DNA of 64,000 nt from Schistocephalus solidus (GCA_017591395.1 WEDG01001272.1:53738-117737); one strand, 5' to 3'; positions 36,425 to 48,219 are shown, counted from the first letter of the stretch. Translations and numbers: made by a program. Notes: generated by a model from the letters alone, not told the origin.

Positions 36425-36850
36425 ATATATGATGAAAAGTGGGAGTTGGGATTATCACAATAGAGAGCTTGGTGGGGGCAGAGAGACAGAGGGACGGCCG
36501 TGGTTGGGAGGGGTGATAAGAAACGTGTAACGATAAATTTCCGGAGTGAGGGGCGGTGTTAAAGTCCCGATTGTGGTTCACGGGTCGGCGGGGCGGTTAA
36601 AGGATTTTGCATCTGGGTCTTTCCACTTGGCCAAACATGGATAAGCTATTGTTGGTTTAAGGTCGACGCGAGTCAGTGAGCCGTGCACGTAGACCTTCGT
36701 AATGTGCATCCAGGTCGACATGGCGGTTGATGCTGTTTGTGTTAGAGTGCCAAGCTTCGAGGAATTCTCGTGCCTGCTTGGTGTTAGCCATCGCGATCAC
36801 TTGGCTGCGTCCCAATTGAAGTGGTGGCCACAGTCCACGGCGTGCGCAAG
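36425..36850 (-). repeat. Inverted 5' arm of Penelope-like element 2
   Basis: Read on the - strand, this block encodes VIAMANTKQAREFLEAWHSN, RHVDLDAHYEGLRARLTDSR and then an untranslated tail (ACCAACAATAGCTTATCC, GTTACACGTTTCTTATCACC, AATCCCAACTCCCACTTTTC). The same series runs on + at about 38740-39112. The match is clear over some 400 bases. It therefore forms an inverted terminal repeat around the RT body between them. Confidence 0.85.
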
Positions 36851-36899
36851 CACGAGGGATCGCGTTGGCGGATGACCTGTTTATGCTCATTTATGTGGG

Positions 36900-37456
36900 T
36901 TGAAGATATGCAACAACGAATAAAGACCACCACCATAGACGCCATAATAAAGAAACGGATTGAACTCCAGACGAAGCTGCGATTATTTCTCCGTCCTACC
37001 AACAAGACCAGCGTGTCAACGAGAGTTGTTAACCTCTCGAGAAGGATTCTCACACCCGCTGAAAATAGTCTACTATCGAAAGGAACAAAATTCAGCCATA
37101 CCGATGCCGCAACTACAAACTTCCTCGCGAGCCTCGCATCTCTCCTATTGACCTCTGCTGTCTCTGAAGACATGCGCGCAGACATACGCAGCTGCGCCAC
37201 TGGCCTCCTTCGGCAAAGGAAACACCGCCAGGTGTTTTCGATTGACGAAGAAAAAGGATTCTGGCCTCTGAAGTCTGATGACAGCCTAGATATTATGCCG
37301 ACTGACAAAAGTGGCGCAACTGTTATTATGGAAAAGATTGATTACATCAACAAATCTAATCAACTCTTCAATGACCAAGAAGCCTTCACACCACTCGATG
37401 CAGACCCAACAAAAAAGCAGGTCTCAGGTCACCCAAGCAGCAGGTCACCCGACTGA
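36900..37456 (+). pseudogene. PLE 2 N-terminal RT region
   Basis: An open + frame runs from before 36900 to 37456. The first part (to about 36890) overlaps the inverted arm and is not native coding sequence. The PLE portion includes RRILTPAENSLLSKGTKF (the 'LLSKGLKF' block found ahead of PLE RTs) and DIMPTDKSGATVIMEKIDY (the 'VLPADKGxxTVVMD' block). It ends in a repeat of GGTCACCC-containing units near 37425-37450, where the frame breaks. Confidence 0.75.
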
Positions 37457-38483
37457 AGCTTATCAGTCCTGATGATTTCAGATTTATGACTCAGTGACCC
37501 CCGTATCGCACATGCGTATGGCCTTCAAAAGTTGCACAAAGCAGAAGTGCCAATGAGGATCATACTACCACTTATTGGATTGCCCACGTTCAACCTTGCC
37601 AAATGGTTATACAGGTACCTGAAGCATCTGACTGATGGATCGTAATATAACGTCAAAAATTCTTAGACCTTCCTTCAGGAGATCCAAGGCGTCAACGTAA
37701 GTCCTGATGAATGCATGCTATCATTTGATGTAGTCACCATATTTTCCTCAATACCGCATGACCTGGCAATTGAGAGTGTAACTCGACGCTTACAAGACAA
37801 TCATGTCGATATTCCATTGCAACACGTTCTAGATATGCTTTAACTCTGTCGGAAGAAGTATTTTCAATTCGATGGGAAATATTATCAACAGGTTAAGGAC
37901 ACTCTGATGGACTCGCTTTTATCGGGACTCCTCGCAGAACTCGTATTACAACAATTAGAGGAGGATGTAATGCGAACTTTCAAACCAAAACTGTGGCTCT
38001 GATATGAAGATGATATCTTTGTTATCATCAAAACCTGCAATGTTGATCAGCTGCATCAGAGTCTGAATATCATTTCCCCAGCTATCCAATTTACTCGCGA
38101 AGAGCTAACAGGAAATATCCTCCCGTTTCTAGATGTCAGTTTTGGAAAACTGGAGAGCGTGCACCGCAAAGGCTCAAATTCTGACGTCATACTTAACTAT
38201 GACAGCGACCATCCAGCGAACCACTAAAGGGGTTGCGTCTGAACCCTTATACACCGGGCTTTCCGCTACTGTATCAGTGATGAACTTTTTAAGAAGGAAC
38301 TTGCTTACTTGTATCGCTTATTACGACTCAGTGGATACCCGGTGAGCTTTGTGAGAAACTTTCTCAGGTGCCAGGGACAACCACAAAGCGTCGAGTCTAA
38401 TGGAGAAACAGTGTTGCGGAAATTATACCGTCTACCCTACAAGCAGGGAATTTCCGAAGCGATCGCCAGACAATTAAATTGGT

Positions 38484-38890
38484 TTGATACCTCCATCGCC
38501 CACAAGCCGGCGTCCTCCGTGCGCGCAGCACTATCGCGAGTTAAAGACCCTAGTAAAAGAGCAGCAAATGAATGTCATTTATCGAATTCCGTGTGCAAAT
38601 TGCTATAGCTCTTACGTAGGCCATATGGGTCGACAACTTGGGACCCGCATAAACGAAAATCAACTAGCCATCAGCCGACGCGATCCCTTGTCCCTCGTGC
38701 TTGCGGACGCTGCGGAATGTGGCCACCACTTCAATTGGAACGCAGCCGAAGTGATTGCGATGGTTAACACTTAGCAGGCAGAGAGAATTCCTCAAAGCTT
38801 GGCACTACAACATAACCAGTATCACCACCATGTCTATCTGAATGCACATTTCGAAGGTCAACGTGCATGGCTCACTGACTCGCGTTGACC
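38484..38890 (+). pseudogene. PLE 2 GIY-YIG endonuclease region
   Basis: The + frame around 38560-38774 gives MNVIYRIPCANCYSSYVGHM, GRQLGTRINENQLAISRRDP and ECGHHFNWNAAEVIA. This is the CCHH-type zinc motif plus GIY-YIG endonuclease typical of Penelope-like elements, which cuts the target for priming. A TAG at about 38772 and later stops end the frame. Catalytic residues cannot all be confirmed in this decayed copy. Confidence 0.75.
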
Positions 38891-39099
38891 TTAAACCAAC
38901 AATAGCTTATCCGTGTTTGGCTAAGTGGAAATCCACGGATGCGGTATCCTTCCCCTGCCGACGTGTGGACCACAATCGGGCCTTTAACTCTTCCTCTCAC
39001 TCCCGACATTTATCGTAACACGTTTCTTGTCACCCCCCTCCCACTGACATCTGTCTGTCTATCTGCCCCCATCAAGCTCTTTAGTAAGATAATCCCAAC

Positions 39100-39165
39100 T
39101 CCCATTTTTCATTTCGCCTGAAGACGGGCCGGTGTAACCTGCTTGAATGTTCATGAGTAAAACTC
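39100..39165 (+). ncRNA. Degenerate hammerhead-like motif after PLE 2
   Basis: A perfect CUGANGA core (CTGAAGA, 39118-39124) is followed by a weak stem (CGGGC with GCTTG). GAATG then stands where GAAAC would be expected. The flanks TTTTTCAT and ATGAGTAAAA could pair as helix I. The altered GAAA box suggests an inactive relic. It sits exactly where homology to the inverted arm stops. Confidence 0.4.
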
Positions 39166-39223
39166 GATTCTTCCGACGAACCTTCTTTCTTCATTATCAT
39201 CTCGGAATGCATACTGCCTCAGT

Positions 39224-39495
<272 letters not shown>

Positions 39496-39499
39496 GCGA

Positions 39500-42455
39500 A
39501 AAGCAAATGCCGATATTTCAAAAATGCTGTTGCATAACCGAGGGAGGTTGTGTTCGGTTAAATTATGTGAAGGTGAGTTTCCCTTGAATTTATGACATTT
39601 TAGGCCACTGTGCATCCTAACTCTGCTGGCCAAATCCAAGTTCTCCAATAGTACCATTGCATTCATAGTTGATGAAATTGATTTTACTCTCAGGAAAGTC
39701 CTGAAAACCATGTGCGGTCAAGTCTTTGAGCCTTTAGAATACTATTTACTCATTCGTCTTCTGTTGTTAGCCCAAGTAACATCTTAATTTTTTTGGGGGT
39801 TTGAAACTGTCTTTTAAAAGAATGAATCAATGAAACTCAGTGCGACAATCTCACCTTTCCTTCCGAGGTTTCAACTTCTTGGCATTCTTCCGTCCGAGCT
39901 ATCGAGGTGGGTTAGAACTTGCTGATTAAATTTCGAGTTTTTAGACTGCAAATTCCCTCCGAAAGTTTGCTTGATTTAACGGAAACCGACAAATCCTTGA
40001 TCAAGACCATGAAAGGACGGACTTACATGACTAGTGAACCGCAAGTCCTACAAGAAGTACCGCTGGCACCTTATCTTAAAGATGCATTTTTTAGTTGGAG
40101 ACTCTAGAAAGAACGGGAAAGAAAGCTGAGATTCAATGTCTGGACGGTCTAAGCTCAGACTTCCTCTGTCTGGAGTACCTGAGGCGAAAGTTGCACCAAC
40201 ATTCAAACAGTCGACGTCTTAGCATGGTCGATGATAATTTTTCACATTTTTTTAGAATATAGACTTTAACTTGTTTTTTGCGAATACAATAAAAACACAA
40301 GCTTACTATTATTTATAAATTTGTTGCCAGAAAATACAACTGGATTTTTGATCAAAGCCATCTCCTGGAACATATTTAAAACAAACAGTTGGATTATACA
40401 TGACGAAGACTAGATGGTTGCTTCGGACTTTACTTGGCATTTAGTCTAGAAACTTTTGAAAGCCTACAACTTCGACTTAACCACTGAAATCGACATGATT
40501 CATCGTACTAGCAAAGCTGTGCGCCACATTTGAATAATCTAGCTTATTGTATTTTGGTAGTTGAAGATGCTTTAGCTCAGTATATCACTGTGTTAGATCC
40601 TTCATGTGTCATTTTTGGTGTCATGTACTTAAAATTAGGCTTTGTTCACAGTCAGGTTCGTCTTAGACAAAATAGTACTCGATGTGGTAGGTTGATTTTT
40701 AGTTAGACTGATATAGAGTAGGTAGTTAAAGGCTGACCAAAGAATGCATTTTGAACACGTCCAGTACTTAGTTTCCAACTCAGCGCTTTGCCTCCAAAGG
40801 ACTCGTCTGATGAGGGCTATTTTTGCTGTCGATATAGTTTAGATCTTTCTTATGAAGTACCCCAGACCTAGTCAAGTTTTCAGCTCGCAGTGGCAAAAGG
40901 AACTGCGTGCGAATGCCGGTAACTTTTGTGAATTAGAAGACAATGGAAACAGGAAAAATTACTCTTGATTTGCCTGTATTCATCAGTCAGATATGTCCTA
41001 GGCCTTATGTTTTCCCCATATCCGAACCTTATTGGAGAAGCCAAACGTTTGTATTTGTCCTGCAATCGGGTTGGAGCGATGAAATTTCCTCTTATTTGGT
41101 CGATAAGCCCGCTGCAGAGATGTCACAAGGAACATCAGTCAAAAGTTAGGCATGAGTTAGTTGGTCCAGAGAGCAAGTGTACCTTGTGACCCCGTATCCC
41201 ATATATTTCTCAAAATTGGAATAAGAAACGTCACCGTTACGATCTTCAAATCTCTTCAATGACTCTCACTCTCGTCGTCATTGTTTTGAAGGGCTTTAAT
41301 TATATAATGAATAGAGCATTGCTTTGCGCCCCTGTCTTGGAGTTTGAGTCACTTTTGGTCAGTAGTCCCTTTGTTTCACCTACCGACTAGTGTTAATATA
41401 AACAGCAGAAATTAATGATGTTTAATTCAGGTGATAAAGTAGTGAAAACGCTTACGTTGTTAAGACTGGCCTTGAGGTAATATGAATAACAAGTAGTTTC
41501 ATATTTATCAGTGCTCTTGATTCGTACGCATCATAATTCCAAACCAGATTCCAAACAATTGACTACTGGCCGTCGGCCGGATGTCTTCGCACCTGCTTGT
41601 GTTAACCACGCGCAAAAAAACTTTAAGCGAATGCATTCTTTCCATTGTGTTTTGGTGCTTATTAATGTAATAGTATTAATTAGGAGTATATGAAAGTGCA
41701 TTTGTTCTGAGGATATGCGGAAAACTGTGTGGTATTCAAACATAATACTTACAAGAAGAAAATGCTTAAGTCTTAAAAGGCTTGCTGACAATTGTTTGTG
41801 TTAGTATTCCATATTTCATTAAAGTAACTCACTATGTATGTAATGTGAGCCATATCTATGGCCATATTGTTGAACACCAAAAAGCTTTCAGTTGAGGAAT
41901 TTCAGGGTTTTGCTGCTTCCGAAAGTATCGTCCAAATACGAAGAAAAGGCAACTGAGATTTTGGGTATTCTATAACATGATTTAAGTTATACAGGCAAAG
42001 GGGTTCATATCTCAAATTTGCACTGTCTTGATAGTGGAAATTTGCGTTTCATTCACGCAGGTGAGTGAAACATGCGTAAGCAAGGGTCATGCCACTACTG
42101 GGCACAGGCAGATTTCGATTTTTTATCCTTGCTAACTAGCTAAATTATTTTGCTGAAGTTATATGAAGCAATTTTCATTGCTAACTAGGCAACTAACTAA
42201 TTTTACTGGTTATGTGAAGTCACTTTATATGACGAAGGGGACAAAATACTTTTAAAAGTTACACACTTTATTTTTTAGCCACAAAAAACGCATGAATTAA
42301 CTTTTATTATGCATTAACTGAAGCCACGTCCTTTGATAACAAAAATGGGAACTTCTGTGGGAAACTCAACATGTTTCATATCAGGGCGCTTCAATATCTT
42401 AGTATCAATTGAGAACTAGGTCTCCGCGCCCGCAAACATTTGTCTGTGAAACCAC
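39500..42455. other. Intergenic stretch, nothing firmly recognised
   Basis: No conserved exon or transposon protein was recognised. A tRNA-like segment near 41290-41370 (AATAGAGCATTG and GGAGTTTGAGTC) may be a very old SINE. The rest is featureless AT-rich DNA. Confidence 0.4.
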
Positions 42456-42459
42456 ATTA

Positions 42460-43690
42460 GGAGGAGTACGAAACATTTGCAAAAATAATTTCGTCGTACT
42501 TGTACTTGCTACGAATGCAATCATGCCTGATCTAACCGGCCTCGATGGTGCCAGGGGTTGTGCCTCTCCACAAGTGACGATCCGCGGCAGCAGACCTGGA
42601 CAGCTCAATCCCTTCTCTTCGCCAACGACGGGTGCCGAATACCGAAGTTCCAAGAACAATTTCCATGTCTTGACGAACTGTGCCGAGCCAGGTTTTGAGC
42701 TGGCCTCCTCTTTGACGCCTCCAATTGGGTAGTGGGGCCGCATCAAGGGCAGTAACACGTAGCTCGTGAGGTGTACGACGAAGACCGTGCACAAAACACC
42801 TCAGTTGTCGTTCTTGGAAGAATGGGGATATACTAACGATGTTTTCGCAGCGAGTGTAGACTGTCTAATTTGAGACGAAGTTATTGTACTTCACTCGGAG
42901 GATGGTCCTCAAGCAGTGGTGGTCAAATGCCTCCAGTTTTAGCTCATATTCCACGCATATAGCCCAGAATTTACAGCCATAGCAAAGGACAGACCAGACA
43001 GACACATGGCACACGCGAATCTTTGTGGCGATAGAAATGCCGCGTCATTCCCACACGCACTTTCTAAGGCCGACGAGCAGCATCGATTCGGGAGACAATG
43101 TCATCCTTAGTCCATTTGGCAGCAATTTCACCCCAAGGTATTTGAAACTGTCTTCAATTCGACGGCCATCGATCTCAAGACGTGCCTTCTCCTCGGCAGG
43201 GATGCAGCTTGTAAAAACTTTGGTCTTCCCCGTGTTTACGGACGAGCTGACCGATTTAGCGACCTCATTTATCCGCGACACCATAGACTGCAGATCCCTA
43301 AAGCTTGAACCTAGTAAAACAATGTCATCTGCGTAGTCGAGATCAGCCGGTCGGCGTCCGGGTGCAAACTCAACAACGTCCTTTTCATAGAGGGCCTTCC
43401 GAATAATCGAGTCGATAGTGTAGTTGAATAGAATGGGCGACAGGATACAAACGTGTCGAACGACAGACCGAATACCATATGGATTCGAAAGATTGTTATG
43501 GACCAAAATTCGCGCAGTAATTGAGCTGTAATAGGCCTTGATCATGGCGATGATTTTCGGTGGTAGACCATCTAGTGTGCACTGGATTAAACGCGGCGGC
43601 GAAGTCGACAAAGCAGACGGCCGTACCTATGGCGGAATTCAAGGATGAGCCTTATTGTGAATATTTAGTCCGCACATCAACGCCTTGCAC
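42460..43690 (-). mobile_element. RTE-like non-LTR retrotransposon, 5'-truncated
   Basis: From about 43690 downwards the - strand gives AVCFVDFAAAFN, then DGLPPKIIAMIKAYYSSITA, GIRSVVRHVCILSPILFN, catalytic DLDYADDIVLLGS and NTGKTKVFTSC (43611-43045). Degraded sequence follows with a YGCKFWAICVE-like block and HCLRTILRVKYNNFVSN. The C-terminus at 42792-42532 has NWRRQRGGQLKTWLGTVRQD, FGTRRWRREGIELSRSAAAD and RHLWRG. The GVRQGC motif is damaged (VVRHVC). The 3' region ends near 42460 with a TACAAGTACGACGAAATTAT block. This family is distinct from A and B. Confidence 0.85.
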
Positions 43691-43959
43691 GGAATCCGAC
43701 TTGGTTGATCTTGAAGATTGATTTCCTCTCTACATTAGACTAGGAAAGGTGCTTATAGCTGTATTTTTTCACAAAATCAGGAGCGCTTTTGGCGCTGGGT
43801 GTTAAGTAACAGAAGTGGTCAAATGACTGGCTTTGGGCAACCCATGGAGGATGTAGCAGTGTAAGAAAAGTAATAATAAGCTATTACCTTACCTAAACCA
43901 GTTTGTTTTAATTCATTTCCCTAATACAACTCAACCAATCATCACCGGTGGGAGCCGAC

Positions 43960-44490
43960 CTTGTCAATGGAGATGTTATAAATACGGCTGAGGAATGAAA
44001 TCCTGGATCCCCGTTTTCCGGCCGCATCTACGACCAGGAACCATCTCCGCAACCCGTCCGTCGCTCCTCCCGGATCTCAACTGAACAGCCATCCAACGGA
44101 CTTAGATTATTTTTGTACCTAGGTTCCCCTTCCCATTAGTTTCTTACTGTACTTAGGTTACTAGTATATTGTACACATCCACGTCTTCCTTTCCTTCTGG
44201 GTCGCTGCTTGTACGTCTCGGGCACGTTACAAATTAGTGGCAGCGGTGTTTTTCTCAAAATGGGTGATAATTTCCTGGGGAAATTGGTCAAAGAGCTGCA
44301 GAAGCTCACCGTGCATTCTGCGCCCCAGCCAGAGAAGCTGACTCACGAAACAAATTTCGCTCGCTGGGAGGCGCGTTGCGAAGTCTACCTCCAGGGTCTC
44401 GATGCAAGGGCGCACAGTGGGGCTATCCTGACCCTTCTGGACGATGAGGTCCAGAAGGTTGATCAGTCAACCCTAGCACCGAAGTGAACA
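43960..44490 (+). mobile_element. Gypsy-type LTR retrotransposon fragment (LTR and gag start)
   Basis: A promoter-like TTATAAATACGG near 43975 and an LTR-like stretch ending in ACGTTACA at about 44231 are followed by a GTGGCAGCGGTG primer-site-like sequence. An ATG at 44260 then opens a gag-like frame. Its start MGDNFLGKLVKELQKLTV with NFARWEARCEVYLQGLDA resembles gag of gypsy elements in tapeworms. The frame stops at 44487 and no protease, RT or integrase follows, so this is a truncated copy. The 5' end of the LTR was not placed. Confidence 0.6.
44260..44487 (+). pseudogene. Truncated gypsy gag N-terminus
   Basis: 75 codons starting MGDNFLGKLV and ending VQKVDQSTLAPK-stop. The SAPQPEKLTHETNFARWEAR segment and the GAILTLLDDEV block fit the start of a metavirus-type gag that binds the retrotransposon RNA. 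A full gag would be several times longer. Confidence 0.55.
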
Positions 44491-44909
44491 CTTATTAACA
44501 TATGTAGGCTGTAAATTTGGGCATGGCAGGCGACAAAATCCACTACTGACTCATGAAGCAGATTCAGCACTGACATGTGCGGGAATTTCTTTTATTTGGG
44601 CGTATTGACTGGCAAAACTGAGCAGACCATTAGGGCGAGCCGCACGTGATCAGCGCCCTGCTCAACGCGTAGATGTTAACCAAAATTCTGAAATGTGTTT
44701 TCGATTAGAAACGATTACGTAAGCGGGGTCGCATTATTATTTATCCTGCAGCTTAATCCTCAAATACTGCAGTCATTTCGGCTTTTGAATGAACCTTTTT
44801 CCAGCTAACTATAAAATGGCACTCTGTAACAAATGATTACTTAACTAGCATGGATATTTCCAATTAATTTTCTATGCCCTTTTAAATGCAAGTGCATGCG
44901 ATAGAAAAC

Positions 44910-45540
44910 CTTATAAAAGTAGTCTTTCTTGTACTCATTTTGTAGCAAATTATGTCCTCTTCAAAATTTATACTTGAAAAGAGAGTGATTATTTTTTATT
45001 TTCAAAGATATTTTAAAATCGTGACATTAAGCGCTGCATCTGTCCAGTTATCGATGTTGCTTGTAAAGTATACACCTTGGACCATATCGAGCGCAAATGT
45101 TAATGAACCCCGTATGACTTTTATAAATAGCGTAGACAGATGCATGGTTTTCCACCCTTTGAAAACGTACAACTTCTAGTTTGGAAATCCTGAATGCAGG
45201 TATAACAGCTTACAGGGTTCAAAATTATTCAGAAATTGAAACTTGTTTTAAACTGAGTGATAACTTTCCTTCAAGTATAAGCTTTTACGAAGACGTAATT
45301 TGCCATCAAAAGGGTACAATAAATAATAATATGGTGTACGTTTTCTTTAAAAATATGTTTTGATTTATGGTGCCACAAAAATCGATGGTAAAAATTAATC
45401 GTACTTAAGCAGACATTATTTTATTTAGTTTAGTAGTTGCAGACCGCGCGAAAGAAACTCACACAAAATCCAGCATCCTAACGTGACTGAAATATCGCGT
45501 GATTACGCTGTAGGATGATTAATATTCCAACCCTACTTAG
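44910..45540 (+). repeat. Dispersed repeat R2, copy 2
   Basis: This stretch aligns in order with 4340-4960: TCTTTCTTGTACTCATTTTG, GTAGCAAATTATG, GAAACTTGTTTTAAACTGAG, CGTAATTTGCCA and GTGACTGAAATATCGCG. It is diverged and has no coding motif. Confidence 0.5.
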
Positions 45541-46348
45541 GTAAGTTTTTCTAATACAAAACAGAGTTTCAGTAAACATTTCGTTAGATAGCACATATAC
45601 TATAGCTCCTGAAGGCCTCATAGCTCACATAAGATTCCGTAAAGGCCATATGAGGAGTCATTGCAGCCTTACCTTCGGCCTCGACTTGACAACCTTCCAA
45701 GCCATGACGGCTATCGCATCTGAATAGTTTCAAAAATGCTCCTTTCTTCGTAAGGAGAAGCAGGACGCGAGATCCAAATACGATGGACCTCACTTTCTCG
45801 GCCCTCTTGCATGCATTGGTAGTTTATCAGAATTAAGGCAACTGGGTGCAAACTCAAGCGCTGCGGTTGACGTGACGTAAATTCATTGAAAGCGGGCAAC
45901 TCCGACTGTTAACAGCTCCGCGGCTTCAAACAAGATCGACAATAAGGAAAACCGCAGCCGCTCGTCTGAACAGCATATCCAAATTAACGCAATATCTTAT
46001 GTTGTACTTGGACTCAACGACCAACCCACCGGAAAGAGTGACACAATCTTTACGCTCGAAATAGGTTCAGAAAGCGACTTTACTCAGTAGGTCTGACTAG
46101 CCAGTTCTTATTATTTCATCGTTGTTCAAATTGGGACCACCCGGCTTGGTTACCTGAACAAAGCTAGTTTATTTTTTGGTTTCAGTTTGCAAAAGACCAC
46201 TGATCCGAAAATACGGATGTGAAAATTGGTTCAAAAATGAGCTATAAAGTTGTGTGGAGCTGCATAGCTTGAGTCTTTGGGGAGCCTGAGTTTGAGTTCA
46301 TATGAATACAAATGCTGGAAGGCAAATTCATGCGGATGAGCGTGTAAG
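45541..46348. other. ACADS 3' flank
   Basis: No gene was recognised. A - strand AATAAA (plus TTTATT near 46167) about 180 bases past the ACADS stop is a candidate polyadenylation signal. Confidence 0.45.
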
Positions 46349-46507
46349 TTAAATTTTGATATTGTACTCCTTGAAGAGATGGCTTGCAATGACAAGTCTT
46401 TGGATTTCACTGGTGCCCTCGTAGATTTCTGTAATGCGAGCGTCACGATAAAGTCTTTCGGCAGGCATATCTGACACATAACCCATACCACCGAGGATTT
46501 GGATGGC
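46349..46507 (-). CDS. ACADS: ACADS terminal exon
   Basis: 159 bases: [20 protein letters not shown] followed by [20 protein letters not shown], ending [14 protein letters not shown]. It contains the catalytic Glu (EIYEGT) and FAD-contacting GGMGY. The acceptor is TTTGCAG|GCC; the stop TAA lies at 46351-46349. The frame is intact. Confidence 0.93.
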   Translation of the reverse strand, partial: AIQILGGMGYVSDMPAERLYRDARITEIYEGTSEIQRLVIASHLFKEYNIKI

Positions 46508-47724
46508 CTGCAAACGCATAAAAAAAACAGCATATTAGCGTTAGCATTCTTTCCTACGAAGAAATGTAAGAAAACACAATAATTAAATTCAAGCTAAAAA
46601 AATATGAAGATCGCACATTCTAGCCAACATCGAATGAGTAGTTCGAGGTGAGTCTTAACGCCATGGGTAAACGCGTGTCAGTGACATTATCATCGTACAG
46701 CCATCCATTGATTCACCGTAAGCACGTCGCACACGTCAGAAAGGCACGAAAATTTCAAGGTTAGTGGAGAGAGGCGATCCGTTTAAGGTTGCCTTCTTTA
46801 ATGATTCATATGGGCTGCAACGGCAGGAGCATACAAGAGGGCGAACGTTCACCTGTAAGCAAATGCACCAAACAATTAATTTTGCATTGTCCTTAAAGTT
46901 ATGGGGGTTCATAAATTCCGCCCCGACCACCGCCACAACTAAGTTAACTGACTGCTCATGCGGATATGTTTGAATTCCTTACTGTCTTCATATGCAATAC
47001 CCATCGTTCTGCATCTAAGAAACGCCCATGTGCAGCTGAATGAAAGCTCCTAAAACTCGTTGGAACCATTATGCTCAGTTTCCTATGTTACGTGCAGTGT
47101 TTTAATGTTGTCCTCGAGACGCTGGGCAGAGGGTCGCAGCATCTCTTCAAATATACCTTGCACATAGCAGCGAATCGAATTTGTGAAGTTCTCTCTCCTT
47201 CTCCGAAGCCGAGGAAGCTGCACGACCAATCCCTACTGTTTCGGAAATCCAAACTCCTGTCCCATATGCAAGAAACCTCTGAAACGCAAGTCCAACACAT
47301 AAATCAGTTTGGTGTATTTAGGTGCGGCCAGCCGTGTCTTTCTTCCACGCAACGTGAAGGATGGCATCTCTAAAGGGCCTCAGGTTAACGCCAGCTATCG
47401 CATCTCACATAGTAATTGTTCCTATGTAAGTAGAAGAACGCAAGCCGGTCCTACATTGAAACGCACCAGTGTCACTCGTCTTTACGGACAGACTTGAAAG
47501 TGACCACAGCTTCAGCTGGGGCGATGGTGAAGTGATTTCCACTGCCAACAGAAAACAGGTGTGAGTCCTCGACGCTGTGTCAACCGTCAGCTTGAACTGG
47601 ACGCTCACTATAAAAGCCTGTGTGCACGTCTCACTGACGAGCAGGACTGGAATGGCCAGGATGAGAATAGTACTAGCGGATAGACACAGTCGCAATATTT
47701 TTGTCTACCCAAAAACGTGCTTAC
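46508..47724 (-). other. ACADS intron between the last two exons
   Basis: This 1217-base intron holds a Penelope-like remnant on the opposite strand at about 47300-47640. Nothing recognisable lies in 46508-47070. An open + frame at 47071-47373 overlaps the start of the PLE remnant. Confidence 0.7.
47300..47640 (+). mobile_element. Penelope-like element remnant 3 (GIY-YIG end)
   Basis: The + frames give VKDGISKGPQVNASYRISHS followed by NCSYVSRRTQAG, matching the 'KDPxxKGxQxNVIYRIPCxNC' block just before and in the GIY-YIG domain. A second frame then gives HSFSWGDGEVISTANRKQV, matching the 'GHHFNWNAAEVIAM' block of PLE 2. It is strongly decayed and lies antisense to ACADS. Confidence 0.6.
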
Positions 47725-47957
47725 CTGATGGGTAACAAAGGTAGCCGTTTCAGAAGCGACCAGTTTGGCCAGGGCAGCCTGCTGGTGATGGGTTCACCTT
47801 TGTCCTTCATCCGAGCCGCTGAATACGTAAGAAGGCGAGCCGATTGTATGCGTGCTTCCATGTCAGCCAGTTTTGTCTGGATGGCCTGTAGACTACCAAT
47901 AGGAGCACCGAATGCGCTACGCTTACCTGCGTAGTCGATGGCGCAATCAAAGGCCGC
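47725..47957 (-). pseudogene. ACADS: ACADS third visible exon, one-base deletion
   Basis: The acceptor is TTGATAG|GCG and the donor CAG|GTAAGC. The translation starts AAFDCAIDYAGKRSAFGAPI and continues through QTKLADMEARIQSARLLTY and KDKGEPIT. The frame then slips, and AALAKLVASETATFVTHQ follows in the next frame. The exon is 233 bases where the family needs 234, so one base is missing near plus position 47788. Family comparison places the missing base in the stretch between EPIT and AALAKL. Confidence 0.87.
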
Positions 47958-48219
47958 CTATCAAGGTAAACAAAACAAATAATGACGACGAAAATTTATG
48001 GAGAACATTTTTAAAGCCTCACTTTAAGCTCAGCATTAACAGATGAGGCTGTGGAAAGGATGGCAATTTACCTGACTGGCATTACCATGTTGACTGAGAA
48101 GTTTTACCGACAGAGTTAAAGGAGACCGGAACAGCCATTTTTGACTAATTTACTATTTCGAATTAGCTATGACGCAAAATTAGAAGGTGAATAGCTGCTA
48201 ATTTATTATTGGTCTGACG

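Larger units (their letters stand above)
36425..39170 (+). mobile_element. Penelope-like element 2 with inverted terminal arms
   Basis: The body on + runs from about 36900. Recognisable parts are LDIMPTDKSGATVIMEKIDY (about 37290-37345), a degraded KLHKAEVPMRIILPLIGLP segment (37530-37590), LSFDVVTIFSSIPHDLAIES (about 37720-37770), an RT core near 37900-38010 with YEDD in place of YVDD, and LPFLDVSFGKLE near 38125. The GIY-YIG endonuclease follows (YRIPCANCYSSYVGHMGRQL from about 38580) with CGHHFNWNAAEVIAM near 38720. Stops and frame changes are scattered, so it is inactive. The 3' arm recurs inverted at 36425-36850, a layout known for Penelope-like elements. Hammerhead-like motifs follow at 39112-39310. 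Confidence 0.85.

Noticed and set aside
36821..36900. Start of the 211-codon open frame at 36821 as a native PLE protein start
   Set aside because: This part is the antisense of the inverted arm; PLE-like protein similarity begins only after about 36900.
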